This document shows, one piece after another, positions 9,067 to 18,173 of a stretch of DNA of 64,000 bases. The DNA is from an uncultured Pseudomonadota bacterium (GTDB taxonomy: Bacteria > Pseudomonadota > Gammaproteobacteria > Burkholderiales > JALYOK01). The stretch covers positions 310,001 through 374,000 of the forward strand of contig CADEHE010000002.1 of assembly GCA_902826775.1 (NCBI GenBank). Reading direction: 5' to 3'. Below the pieces are notes generated by a model, which searched no databases, had not been told where the DNA came from, and saw only the letters and a program-made list of their open reading frames with translations. Made by a program: the position numbers and the translations under genes. How positions within the stretch are numbered: the stretch's first letter is position 1; every line of letters starts with the position of its first letter.

Positions 9067-10800
9067 TCAGTGCACAGTGACCACACCGGTATTTCCGTCG
9101 ACGGTAATGATGCTTCCTTCGCGGATGCGTCGCGTCGCGCCGGTCACCGACGCCGCGGCCGGGATACCGACTTCGCGCGCCACGATCGCCGCGTGGGAGA
9201 TGGCAGCCCCCGTTTCCACGACCACTGCGCCGGCAGCCAGGAATAGCGGCCCCCAAGAAGCATCGGTGGTGCGGGCAACTATGACCTCGCCTGGCTCTAG
9301 TTCACTATCCACAGCCAAAGAGGTAATGATGCGGGCGCGCCCGGTATAGCGCCCGGGTGAGACGCCGATACCCTTAAGCTCGGCGCCAGCAGGCGCGATT
9401 TCCATGTCGGCTCGGCCGCGATCCCCGAACGCGGAAAGCGGTGGGGGCTCGCCTTCGAATACGAATGGCGGCTCTTTGCTCGACAGCATTTCGAGAACTG
9501 CCGCGCGTTCCGCAATCAAGGCGCCATAGCTCGCGGGATTCGCGACAAAGGCATCCGCCTCCTCGTCGGTAACCAGCAGTACCTGCTCCCAACTAGACAG
9601 CAGCCCCCGCCGCGTCAATCGCCGACCCAGTGCGCGCACTGCCGCGCGCGCCTCATCAATGAGCAGGGTGCAATGGATCTTGCCTCGTTCGCGCGCCGCG
9701 AGGTAAGCGCCGACCAGATGTGCGGCCGCAGTAAATCGCCCCACCATCTCGGCGTTGCCAGCAAGCCGCTGCACCACCTCGGCAACCGCGGCCTCGCGCT
9801 CAGCGGCCCGCTGTGTCGAACGTACTTGCGGAGACGCTGCATCAGGGGCTTGGCGCGCGCGGTCAAGCATGCGCAGCACAATCTCTGGTTGGCTACGGTA
9901 CGTCGGCGAGCGCAATTCCCAGACGCTCGGCCCGGTGAATCCCCATCGCTCAATGAAGGCATCCCATGCACCAAGGAACACTTTCGCAGCCTGTTCCCCG
10001 GAAGCTCGCAATCGTCTCAGCAAGCCGTCAACGCCCTGCCCGAAAGCCGCAGTGAGTTCGGGCGACGCGCGGATTAGGCGCGAAATTTCCCAAAGCTCAA
10101 ACGACTGCACAGCAGAGTCGATGTCGCCCACCGCGGCGCTCACTTTTGCCGCAAGATCGCTCGCGCCTACCGCTTGACAGATTTGCGCAATCACGCTGGT
10201 CAGCACATTGGCGCCGCGGCTATTGAGCACGTGCCGCTTGAACAAATAGCGCCCTTCTGGACGCAGCGACCGAAAATAGTCTAATAGTTGAGCATCGGTG
10301 CGCGATGCAAAGTCCGGACGCCTCGCCAGCAACGCGTCGAGATGCAATCGATCTTGATTGGTTGGCGCTATCGGGTCGGTGGCGAACAAAGACTTTAGCC
10401 AGCTAGTCACGTCGGCAACGCGCTCCGCGTTACGGTCGCGCAGGTCAGGCTTATGCGGCGGTATGTCGGGATAATCGCCGAAGAATGACTTATCGATCGA
10501 TTCGATAGTCATCCCCGGGATTCGCAGTGCGAGCACGCGCACCACCGACATGTTGATGTAGACGTAGCCGCCAAAACAACCGATTACTTCGCACTCGCCG
10601 GGTGGCTTAAACTCTTCTGGCGCAAACGCGCCGATCTCATAAAATGCGTCGCGCCAGCCAGGTTCCCAGGCATGGACACCATAGGCGCTCCAGGTTAGTG
10701 GGGAGGCTGCCTCGACAAACACTTCTCCGATGTTGCCGCGCGTGAAAACCGGAAAGCGCGCACTACTCTCACTGTCGCACACCCAGATCTTGCTTGACAT
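9067..10800 (-). CDS. PEP-utilising-enzyme-like protein with phosphohistidine swivel domain, copy 1
   Basis: A 577-residue protein. Its last ~110 residues are a typical phosphohistidine (swivel) domain of the PEP synthase/dikinase family: GIGVSPGRYTGRARI, GEVIVARTTDASWGPLF, then TGAAISHAAIVAREVGIP with the phosphate-accepting His near residue 536, and ITVDGNTGVV. The first ~460 residues (WVCDSESSARFPVF, SPLTWSAYG, GCFGGYVYINMS) match no ATP-grasp or PEP-binding barrel I recognise. The layout resembles rifampin phosphotransferase without its ATP-binding domain. It is equal in length to the divergent copy at 11479-13212. ATG start; I found no FNR-type box directly upstream. The reaction is unknown; phosphate would have to come from a partner such as the 779-residue protein. 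Confidence 0.8.
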   Translation of the reverse strand: MSSKIWVCDSESSARFPVFTRGNIGEVFVEAASPLTWSAYGVHAWEPGWRDAFYEIGAFAPEEFKPPGECEVIGCFGGYVYINMSVVRVLALRIPGMTIESIDKSFFGDYPDIPPHKPDLRDRNAERVADVTSWLKSLFATDPIAPTNQDRLHLDALLARRPDFASRTDAQLLDYFRSLRPEGRYLFKRHVLNSRGANVLTSVIAQICQAVGASDLAAKVSAAVGDIDSAVQSFELWEISRLIRASPELTAAFGQGVDGLLRRLRASGEQAAKVFLGAWDAFIERWGFTGPSVWELRSPTYRSQPEIVLRMLDRARQAPDAASPQVRSTQRAAEREAAVAEVVQRLAGNAEMVGRFTAAAHLVGAYLAARERGKIHCTLLIDEARAAVRALGRRLTRRGLLSSWEQVLLVTDEEADAFVANPASYGALIAERAAVLEMLSSKEPPFVFEGEPPPLSAFGDRGRADMEIAPAGAELKGIGVSPGRYTGRARIITSLAVDSELEPGEVIVARTTDASWGPLFLAAGAVVVETGAAISHAAIVAREVGIPAAASVTGATRRIREGSIITVDGNTGVVTVH

Positions 10801-10883
10801 ACGGTCCTCGCGTCTTGTGTACCAAGCAGCTATTGAATTCCTTCAGAACTCGCGAAAATCCAATCGGCTTGAGCCGCATCGCA

Positions 10884-10904
10884 GCCCTTCGACTAGCTCA
10901 GGGC
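10884..10904. repeat. REP-like short palindrome in the 678-bp divergent intergenic region
   Basis: GCCCT (10884-10888) and AGGGC (10900-10904) flank TCGACTAGCTC, the look of a common proteobacterial intergenic repeat of the form CCCTTCGAC-N-CTCAGGGCGAAC. The remainder of 10801-11478 contains the FNR-type box at 11241 and no reading frame that I trust. Confidence 0.5.
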
Positions 10905-11240
10905 GAACAGCCCGCAACGGCTGTCACCGACTATGAAAGTCTCAATAGTTGCCGCAGAATTCGCGAATAACCCTCTGCAGCACTGCCACGTTGGACAACT
11001 TCGGTGCTGTCACCGCCGATTTGAGGCCGCCGTATTGGCGCGCCAATGCTGCAACGCTCACGGCGTGGCAGCTCGCCTCACCCCGCCGACCCGCGAAAGG
11101 CGGCGCCGGATCGCCAAGAAAACCATGCCAACCCGCGCAAAGCAAAGTTGTTGCAGCGGCAGTTGTTGTGCGCATATCAGTTCTCGTTGACCAGGTTGAT
11201 GAAGAGAGGCAAAACAATACGCTTGCTGAAGGCTTGGGTA

Positions 11241-11254
11241 TTGATTTGGGTCAA
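11241..11254. promoter_or_regulatory. FNR/ANR-type box upstream of swivel-domain copy 2
   Basis: TTGATTTGGGTCAA matches TTGAY-N4-RTCAA. A class II start would lie near 11289, giving a leader of about 190 bases before the ATG at 11479. It is about 440 bases from the start of the divergent copy 1, which is rather far for direct control. Confidence 0.6.
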
Positions 11255-11478
11255 CGATCCAGTTCATTGAGCGAGCAGTGGCCGCGCGCGCCAGCAACGA
11301 TGCGACACGGTGACCATTCGCCGGTGCGGTTGGCCGAAGCATTTCGGTGCGGCGAGACGTACGAGACCAGTCCACGGCGGCGCAGAAGTGCAGTGGCTAG
11401 CTCTCAATCTCTGCTCCGAACAAGTTGTTTGCGCTAAGTCAAACACATCCGCTAAATCTAAGCGCACTCTTCTCCTCC

Positions 11479-13212
11479 ATGAGAGACAAAGTATGGGTCT
11501 GCGACGACGAGCCGAGCGAGCGGTTCCCCGTCTACACACGCGGCAATGTCGGCGAAGTTTTCAGCGACGCGGTCTCGCCGCTGACGTGGAGCGCCTACGG
11601 TCCACAGTCCTGGGAACTCGGTTGGCGCGATGCGTTTTGTGAGATGGGCGTGTTCACGCCGCAGGAGTTCAAACCGGAAGGTGTATGTGAGTTGATAGGT
11701 TGTTTCGGCGGCTACGTCTACATCAACATGTCGGTAACGCGAGTATTGGCGTTGCGCATTCCTGGCTTGACCGTCGAGGCGATCGACAAATCCCTGTTCG
11801 GCGACTACCCCGACGTGCCTGCGTACCGGCCGGACCCGCGAGACCAGAACGCCGAGCGCACCCGGCACGCTGCCGTTTGGCTAAGCTCGCTATTTTCGAG
11901 CGACGCAAAAGTGGCTACCGATAAGGAGTGGACCTGTATCCAGTCAGCGATCGCAACGCGCCCTGACCTCATTGCCATGTCGGAGAGCGATTTGCTGAAG
12001 CACTTCCGCTACTTCAGAGCCGCAAACCGGCAAGCGTTCAAGCGGCACGTGTTGAACACGTACGGCGGCAATGTTCTGGCGAGCATGATCACGCAAATTG
12101 CACAAGCGGCCGGCGCGAGTGATCTCGCAGCGAAAGTTACCGCGGCGATCGGCGATGTGGATTCTGCGAAGCTGTCGTACGAATTGTGGGAATTATCCCG
12201 GCAAGTGCGTGGCGCGCCTAAAGTTCATGGCGCCTTCGATGAGGGTGTCGACGGATTACTCGATCGGTTACGCGGCGCCAGCGATCCCTTATCGACGCGC
12301 TTTCTTGCTCAATGGAGCGAGTTCATTGCGCGCTGGGGTTTCCTCGGCCCGAACGTGTGGGAGTTGCGTTCGCCAACATATCGAACTCATCCCGAGATCG
12401 CATTGCGAATGCTCGAGCGTTTGCGCCAAGCCCCGAATGCGTCGTCACCACACGCGGGCACAGCAACGCTGGCGGCCGAGCGCGAAGCGGCCATCGCCGA
12501 TATCGCACAGCGGCTAACGGGCAGCGCCGACGTGCAGGGCCAGTTCCTGGCGGCAGCGCGCTGCTGCGGCAGCTACCTGGCCGCGCGCGAGCGCAGCAAG
12601 CAGCATTGCGCGCTCGTGCTCGACGCGGCGCGCGCCCCGTTGCGCGAGTTGGGCCAGCGGCTGGTGCGCCGCGGAGTGCTGGCGCGTTGGGAGCAAGTAC
12701 TGTTGGTTACCGACGAGGAGGCGGATGCTTTTGTCGCGAACCCCGCAAGCTATGGCGCGTTGATCGCGGAACGTGCGGCACGGCTTGAAATGCTGTCGAG
12801 CAAAGAGCCGCCATTCGTATTCGAAGGCGAGCCCCCGCCACTTTCCGCGTTCGGGGATCGCGGCCGAGGTGACACGGAAAGCGCGCCTGCGGGCGCCGAG
12901 CTTAGGGGCATCGGCGTATCACCCGGTCGCTACAAGGGGCGGGCCCGCATCATCACCTCTCTAGCGACGGACAGTGAACTCGAGCCAGGAGAGGTAATCG
13001 TTGCCGTCACCACCGACGCTGCCTGGGGACCGTTGTTTCTCGCCGCCGGCGCTGTCGTCGTGGAAACTGGCGCGCCTATTTCTCACGCCGCGATCGTGGC
13101 ACGCGAACTTGGCATTCCGGCCGTCGTTTCGGTAACCAGTGCGACTCAACGCATCCGCGAGGGAAGCATGATAACCGTCGACGGTAACAGCGGCACCGTG
13201 CTTGTGGATTAA
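11479..13212 (+). CDS. PEP-utilising-enzyme-like protein with phosphohistidine swivel domain, copy 2
   Basis: Paralogue of the divergent 9067-10800 gene with exactly the same length (577 aa) when read from ATG 11479; that start aligns both N-termini (MRDKVWVCD and MSSKIWVCD). An in-frame TTG at 11425 would add 18 residues but has no match in the paralogue. The swivel domain is intact: GIGVSPGRYKGRARI, TGAPISHAAIVARELGIP with the predicted phospho-His at about 536, ITVDGNSGTV. The large N-terminal region has no ATP-grasp motif. No Shine-Dalgarno sequence is obvious (CTTCTCCTCC precedes the ATG). The dikinase-like gene follows after 15 bases on the same strand, suggesting the two proteins work together. 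Function is not established. Confidence 0.8.
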   Translation: MRDKVWVCDDEPSERFPVYTRGNVGEVFSDAVSPLTWSAYGPQSWELGWRDAFCEMGVFTPQEFKPEGVCELIGCFGGYVYINMSVTRVLALRIPGLTVEAIDKSLFGDYPDVPAYRPDPRDQNAERTRHAAVWLSSLFSSDAKVATDKEWTCIQSAIATRPDLIAMSESDLLKHFRYFRAANRQAFKRHVLNTYGGNVLASMITQIAQAAGASDLAAKVTAAIGDVDSAKLSYELWELSRQVRGAPKVHGAFDEGVDGLLDRLRGASDPLSTRFLAQWSEFIARWGFLGPNVWELRSPTYRTHPEIALRMLERLRQAPNASSPHAGTATLAAEREAAIADIAQRLTGSADVQGQFLAAARCCGSYLAARERSKQHCALVLDAARAPLRELGQRLVRRGVLARWEQVLLVTDEEADAFVANPASYGALIAERAARLEMLSSKEPPFVFEGEPPPLSAFGDRGRGDTESAPAGAELRGIGVSPGRYKGRARIITSLATDSELEPGEVIVAVTTDAAWGPLFLAAGAVVVETGAPISHAAIVARELGIPAVVSVTSATQRIREGSMITVDGNSGTVLVD

Positions 13213-13227
13213 TCGCGGGAGCGAAGA

Positions 13228-15567
13228 TTGAGCGAAGGCTATAACATTGGGCGAATGGCGCAAGTTGTCGCTCTCGACGGAACCTGTAGGCTTGGGCGTG
13301 AGGATATAGGCGGTAAAGCCTGGGGCATCAATCGTATGCGCGCGTTGGGTTTGTCGGTCCCACCGGCCATCGCAATCACCACTCAAGCTTGCCGCGAATA
13401 TCACAGCAGCGGCGGCGCGATGTCCGAGATACTGTGGGCGCAGATCGTGCAACACATGCAGTTGCTCGAACAGGGCACCAGTCGCCGCTTCGGCGGTCCG
13501 CAACGCCCCCTGCTGGTAGCCGTACGCTCGGGCGCCGCGCACAGCATGCCGGGAATGATGGATACGGTGCTCAACCTTGGGATCAACACTGAGACGCAAG
13601 GATCCCTGGCTGCGGAAACTGGTGATGCGGCTTATGCGGCAGAGACCTATCGCCGCTTCTCGGAACAGTACCGCAAGGTGGTTCTGAACGCTCGCGCTGA
13701 CACGATTCCGGCCGATCCTTGGGCGCAACTGCGCGCCGCGGTACTGGCCGTCTTTGATTCGTGGCATTCGCCTCGGGCCCAAATCTACCGCCGCAACCGC
13801 AACTTGGCCGAGGACGACTGCACGGCAGTCACTATCCAAGCCATGGTGTTCGGCAATCTCGATGACCGCTCTGGCACTGGAGTGCTGTTCAGCCGGAACC
13901 CCATTACCGGCGACGCGCCTGCGTGGGGTGAATGGCTTTGCCGCAGCCAGGGCGAGGAAGTGGTTTCGGGGCGCCGCACACCCGACCCTCTAAGTGCGCT
14001 GCGCGACAGCATGCCTGCCGTGCACGCCGCATTGATGCAGGGTACCGCACGTCTCGAGAATGACGCCCGCGACATCCAAGACATCGAGTTCACTGTCGAG
14101 TCCGGCCACTTGTGGTTCCTGCAAACGCGGGCGGCAAAGCGCTCACCGCAAGCGGCGCTGCATGCGGCAGTGGCCTTCGCAAATGAAGGGCTCATTTCAA
14201 AAGAAGAGGCGGTGCGCAGGATCAATCTCGAGCAGGTTCAACAGTTGCCGGCGCTGCAACTCGCCCCCAAGTCGGTCGGTCAGCCCCTGCTGGCGACGGG
14301 GGAACCGGCGTGCCCGGGCGTGGCTAGTGGCATGGTCGTGACCGATCCGGAAGAGGCAGAGGTTCGGGCGCGTCATGGAGAAGCGGTCGTTCTCGCGCGC
14401 GCCACGACCAGCCCCGAAGATTTGCACGGCATCATTGCCGCACGTGCCCTGATCACCGAGCAGGGCGGTGCGACTTCCCATGCAGCCGTCTTAAGCCGGG
14501 AGTTGGGACGCCCTTGTATCGTGGGCTGCGGCTCGCAGACAGTCACTCGCTTAGCCGGAAAGCTTGTCACCCTTGATGGTGCGAGCGGGCGCGTGTGGGC
14601 CGGTGACCTGACTCTCTTGCAGAGCGAAAGGTCCGGAGCAGATGATGTCCGCACGCTAATTGAATGGGGCATGCCGCTGCTGTCCATGCAATTGCTCAGA
14701 CCGGAGGACGCACCGGCCGACACGATCGATCTCGATGCGCTTGGGGAGGACTGGCGCGCCGCGCTGAAGCCGGGCGCATCGGTTCGCGGCCGCGTGCTCG
14801 AAACCGCGCATGGGATCCTGGCGACGATGACAGCAGGGGTGCGTTCCGCTGTGGTACACCACCGGCTAGCGGCACTGGTAGCTTGCCTGCAACCCCGTGC
14901 GGACACACAGCAGTCACCTGCCTCAATTTGCGCGACCGGTATCGGTCATTCAGAGCTTACGTTGCTGCGCTTGCTTGCTCTCAAGGGACGCGCGAGCGAA
15001 AGCGTGTTGGCAGACGCGCTCGGGCTCATGAGCGTTGGCGACGGTTACGCCGCACTGCAAGAGTTAGGGCTATGCACCAACGCGACCTCCGGACTGCGGT
15101 TGACCCCAGCTGGGCGGGCGCGACTAGCGCAGTTGCTTGCTGAGGAGCGGGCGCGAGTCGATCCAGCCGCCATGCTCGTGGCCTATCAAGACTTTTGCGT
15201 GATCAACGCGGAATTGAAACAGATTATGACAGCATGGCAAATCAACAATGGTGCTATGCCGAATGACCACGCCGATGCAGAGTACGACCGCGCCGTGCTG
15301 CAGCGGCTAGCCAATCTACACGACCGCGCATTGCCGCTGCTGCGTCGATTGACCAAGCTTGCTCCACGTCTTTCGATTTACGAAGTTCGCTTAAACCGCG
15401 CCGCTGCTCGCATCGCCGCTGGTGATGCTGGATACGTCGCAAAGATAATCCGAGATAGTTATCACACCGTCTGGTTTGAATTGCATGAAGATCTGATCTC
15501 GTTGATAGGTCTGACCCGCGAGAATTTGGCGCGCGAAGCATCTCGGCCAGGGACGAGCGCAACTTGA
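13228..15567 (+). CDS. Truncated pyruvate phosphate dikinase-like protein (ATP-grasp plus swivel domain, no PEP-binding barrel)
   Basis: The first ~450 of 779 residues follow pyruvate phosphate dikinase: GKAWGINRMRALGLSVPP, VRSGAAHSMPGMMDTVLNLG, MVFGNLDDRSGTGVLFSRNP, then IEFTVESGHLWFLQTRAAKR carrying the ATP-binding Glu, Gln and Arg. The swivel domain TEQGGATSHAAVLSREL has its phospho-His near residue 417. The C-terminal TIM barrel that binds PEP/pyruvate, with its catalytic Cys, is absent. It is replaced by about 320 residues of mostly helical sequence containing a winged-helix-like stretch (TLLRLLALKGRASESVLADA). It can therefore probably phosphorylate its own His from ATP, but the acceptor is unknown. 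The TTG start has GGGAG at 13217-13221; ATG 13255 is the alternative. It follows swivel-domain copy 2. Confidence 0.85.
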   Translation: MSEGYNIGRMAQVVALDGTCRLGREDIGGKAWGINRMRALGLSVPPAIAITTQACREYHSSGGAMSEILWAQIVQHMQLLEQGTSRRFGGPQRPLLVAVRSGAAHSMPGMMDTVLNLGINTETQGSLAAETGDAAYAAETYRRFSEQYRKVVLNARADTIPADPWAQLRAAVLAVFDSWHSPRAQIYRRNRNLAEDDCTAVTIQAMVFGNLDDRSGTGVLFSRNPITGDAPAWGEWLCRSQGEEVVSGRRTPDPLSALRDSMPAVHAALMQGTARLENDARDIQDIEFTVESGHLWFLQTRAAKRSPQAALHAAVAFANEGLISKEEAVRRINLEQVQQLPALQLAPKSVGQPLLATGEPACPGVASGMVVTDPEEAEVRARHGEAVVLARATTSPEDLHGIIAARALITEQGGATSHAAVLSRELGRPCIVGCGSQTVTRLAGKLVTLDGASGRVWAGDLTLLQSERSGADDVRTLIEWGMPLLSMQLLRPEDAPADTIDLDALGEDWRAALKPGASVRGRVLETAHGILATMTAGVRSAVVHHRLAALVACLQPRADTQQSPASICATGIGHSELTLLRLLALKGRASESVLADALGLMSVGDGYAALQELGLCTNATSGLRLTPAGRARLAQLLAEERARVDPAAMLVAYQDFCVINAELKQIMTAWQINNGAMPNDHADAEYDRAVLQRLANLHDRALPLLRRLTKLAPRLSIYEVRLNRAAARIAAGDAGYVAKIIRDSYHTVWFELHEDLISLIGLTRENLAREASRPGTSAT

Positions 15568-15588
15568 TCGATCGGCGGCACGTTGCCG

Positions 15589-15804
15589 CTACGAGGCGCA
15601 GCTCCGTTCTGGATTGCCTGGTGCGCGCACCTTGCGCACCAGAACCGCGTCTGGTTCGCCATCAAGTGTCTCGGCAACAACCTCCCCCATGGGTACCGCG
15701 CCGCGCGGGATGGCAAGCACGAGCGGCCGTGCTCCGCGATAACGCGACAGCTTCTCCGCAAGCAAGCGCGCCGCCGCCCGGCGCGATTCAAACTTGATGC
15801 TCAC
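15589..15804 (-). pseudogene. Phosphoribosyltransferase-family fragment (N-terminal part only)
   Basis: The 71-residue product starts like a PRTase-domain protein of about 220 aa (RRAAARLLAEKLSRYRG, VLAIPRGAVPMGEVVAETL, VLVRKVRAPGNPE) and then ends in four unrelated residues and a stop. The PRPP-binding half is missing. The break lies near 15600, about 30 bases from the end of the dikinase-like gene, which suggests a deletion. It is probably nonfunctional. Confidence 0.7.
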
Positions 15805-15819
15805 GCGCGCACCCGATGG

Positions 15820-16323
15820 CTACGCCGCGCGTGACCAACTAAGGCGCACCACAGCGTCTTCCTTACTGTAGTCAATGTCGAGCTGGCCTTGATACGCTCG
15901 ATGCACTGCCTCGCCGATAGCGCGCGCGAGATGATGGTCGGTCGTCGTAATCTCCGCCTCATCGCCCTGCTCCTCTATTGCCATGATGCGCTGCAGGGGG
16001 TGTTCGGCCTTTTCGCGCACCTCCTCGTTCTTAATGAGGCGCATGATTTCGTCGCGATGCCGCGCGAGGAAAGCGCCGCTAAGGTTCACGAAACCCGCTG
16101 GGCAGTCGTCGCGAACGCGATGGCAGGCCGGACACACAGCTCGGTGCGCGTCCGCCGGCGCGGCCTGCCACTGCCATCGCCCTTTCTGATAAACAGCCCC
16201 GCAATCTTCACAAACCGTGGGCTCGGCTAGTTTCTTGTCGGCGCGATAGGCATCATGATCATAGTCAGTCCAGTTCCGCGTATGGCGGCGCTTATGAAAT
16301 CCGCTAGGTCGCACTGGTTTCAT
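15820..16323 (-). CDS. Zinc-ribbon protein, BCAM0308-like family
   Basis: A 167-residue cytosolic protein. It has two CxxC pairs (CEDC at 38-41, CPAC at 64-67) that probably bind one zinc ion, a basic N-terminus (GFHKRRHTRNWTDYD), and a C-terminal half with the phrase ITTTDHHLARAIGEAVHRAYQG. I recognise it from memory as the family named after Burkholderia cenocepacia BCAM0308, a member of the low-oxygen-activated locus; this was not checked by search. The C-terminal part looks like a small alpha/beta domain and may bind ribosomes or RNA, but that is speculation. Upstream lies an imperfect FNR-type site at 16375. Confidence 0.7.
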   Translation of the reverse strand: MKPVRPSGFHKRRHTRNWTDYDHDAYRADKKLAEPTVCEDCGAVYQKGRWQWQAAPADAHRAVCPACHRVRDDCPAGFVNLSGAFLARHRDEIMRLIKNEEVREKAEHPLQRIMAIEEQGDEAEITTTDHHLARAIGEAVHRAYQGQLDIDYSKEDAVVRLSWSRAA

Positions 16324-16374
16324 CTAAGAACTCCGTTAAATATGGTAAGGATAATGGAGTGCAATCACGGCGCT

Positions 16375-16388
16375 TTGCGTTAGATCAA
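16375..16388. promoter_or_regulatory. Imperfect FNR-type site upstream of the zinc-ribbon gene
   Basis: TTGCGTTAGATCAA has one perfect half (ATCAA) and one degenerate half (TTGCG). Its centre is 58 bases upstream of the start at 16323 on the minus strand, a suitable distance for activation. It does not meet the strict pattern used for the other sites. Confidence 0.4.
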
Positions 16389-16461
16389 ACATGTTCGTTG
16401 GCATCTCGCTGCATACCATACGCACGCTGCACCGAGCCAAGGCCGCGCCCCGCTAGGTTCC

Positions 16462-18066
16462 CTAGCGCCCCGGCGACAGTGCCAGACGCTCAAGCACTGG
16501 TCGCCAAATCGCAGTGGAAGCGGCCTGATCATTGGCGCCCGGCGAAGGTATCTCGACCGTAACGCGCAGCTCGTCCGCTCCTAGCGGATCGTACGACTTG
16601 AGTTGAGCATCCAATACCTGCTCGTCGGCTTCCGATGCATCGGCGGATCCGAGTGCGCGGGCTGCAACACGGCGGCGCAGTTCCCGCTCCTCTGCGCGAA
16701 ACTCCAACACAAAAAATGGGACGTTATTCCTCCGTGCCAACTGATGGAACAGATCGCGGTGGGAGCGCCGCAAAAACGTAGCGTCGACCACAACGACACG
16801 GCCGGCGCACAACAAAGCAGCGGCAATGTCATGCAGCCGCTGATAGGTGTCGGCGGTAGCGGCATCTGTATACATGCCGCCGCGCAAAGACGAGTTGCTG
16901 CGCGCAAGCTCAGGTAATCCGAAGCCGCGCTTACGCTCCAAGTCGGAGCGGATGCGAACCGCGCCGCTTAGTTCGAGTAGTCTCTGCGACAAGGTCGTCT
17001 TGCCGCTGCCCGAGAACCCGTGCGTAATAAGAAGTGCGGGTCTGCGAGGCTGCGCATAACGCCGCGCGAGTTCGACGTAGTCTTCGAATCGATGATCCAA
17101 GTTCTGCTCAGAATCCGTTTGGCCATCTCGTTGCGTTGCTTTGATCAAGGTGACTTTGGCGCGCACCAGCGCGCGGTATGCTTGATACAAGGGCAGCAAA
17201 GCAACGCCCGCGTAGTCGCCGGTGATCTCTAAATAGCGGTTGAGGAAACGCGTGCTGAGTTCAGGTTGCTGACGAAAATCTAGGTCCATCGCCAGAAACG
17301 CGATATCGCTCATGACATCGATCCAGCGCAAGGCGGGGTCGAACTCGATACAGTCGAACGCCATCAACTGGCCGTTGTATTGCGCGATATTGCCCAGGTG
17401 TAGGTCACCGTGCCCTTCGCGCACGTAGCCTTGCTGCTTACGGCTGCTCATCAGCGGCGCGTGCACCGCAAGTTCGGCGCGCATCCACTGCTCCAGCCGA
17501 TCCAGTGGCGCCATGGCATGCCCGAGCGCCGCAATCTGATCGAAGTTCTGCAGCAGCGGACGCTCGACGTCTCGTGGCGATCCGTACTCGCTTGCCGGGG
17601 CCACCACCTCGGCGCTCAAGTGACACTCCGCGACGTGGCCGGCAAGTTGATCGATGTGTTGTGGCCGCAACTGGCGGCGCGCCAGCAAACTATCGGCGAG
17701 GGCCGACTGATCGAACTCCCGCATCTTGACGGCATACTCGATGGCCCGGCCCGGCGCATTGAGGCGCGGACTATCAAAGCTCCCGCCTATGTTGACTACA
17801 TCGAGGTAAATGTCCGGGGCACAACGTCGATTTAGTCGCAACTCCTCCGCGCAGAAAAAACGGCGTGACTGCAGTTTGGTAAAGTCGAGGAAGCCGAGAT
17901 TGGCCGCCTTCTTAATTTTGTAAGCATACAAGCCCGTCAGCACGACGAAGGAGATATGAGTCTCCAGTACCCGCGCGTTACTAACCGGGTGGCCCAAGAT
18001 CGCGCTGCTTCTCAAGGCCGCTGCTAGCGTGGCTTGTTGCGCCAGTGTCAGCTGTACATCTCTCAT
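16462..18066 (-). CDS. Fusion of aminoglycoside-phosphotransferase-like kinase and P-loop (Zeta/gluconokinase-like) ATPase
   Basis: 534 residues with two kinase-type halves. The N-terminal ~320 residues are APH-like: IKKAANLGFLDF near the start, the catalytic loop EGHGDLHLGNIAQYNG near residue 224 and the metal-binding FDCIEFDPALRWIDVMSD. The C-terminal half is a P-loop kinase with HGFSGSGKTTLSQRLLE near residue 352, then IRSDLERKR and a lid-like arginine region. Proteins of this build occur widely in proteobacteria, often beside universal stress proteins, and their substrate is unknown. The start at 18066 lies 108 bases downstream of a perfect FNR-type box. No neighbouring gene overlaps it. 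Confidence 0.85.
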   Translation of the reverse strand: MRDVQLTLAQQATLAAALRSSAILGHPVSNARVLETHISFVVLTGLYAYKIKKAANLGFLDFTKLQSRRFFCAEELRLNRRCAPDIYLDVVNIGGSFDSPRLNAPGRAIEYAVKMREFDQSALADSLLARRQLRPQHIDQLAGHVAECHLSAEVVAPASEYGSPRDVERPLLQNFDQIAALGHAMAPLDRLEQWMRAELAVHAPLMSSRKQQGYVREGHGDLHLGNIAQYNGQLMAFDCIEFDPALRWIDVMSDIAFLAMDLDFRQQPELSTRFLNRYLEITGDYAGVALLPLYQAYRALVRAKVTLIKATQRDGQTDSEQNLDHRFEDYVELARRYAQPRRPALLITHGFSGSGKTTLSQRLLELSGAVRIRSDLERKRGFGLPELARSNSSLRGGMYTDAATADTYQRLHDIAAALLCAGRVVVVDATFLRRSHRDLFHQLARRNNVPFFVLEFRAEERELRRRVAARALGSADASEADEQVLDAQLKSYDPLGADELRVTVEIPSPGANDQAASTAIWRPVLERLALSPGR

Positions 18067-18173
18067 TCGCGCTTCTGGCGAGGCTCCGCTGCCTTGATGC
18101 CCAACTATCGGAGCGTCGCCTCAACTATCCTATCGATTGGGCGACAGACTCTCATAAGCAGAATGCGCCGGTG

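Noticed and set aside
10949..11437. A 162-codon plus-strand frame and overlapping minus-strand frames in the divergent intergenic region
   Set aside because: None has a ribosome site, recognisable motif or hydrophobic pattern, and they overlap one another. The FNR-type box lies inside them.
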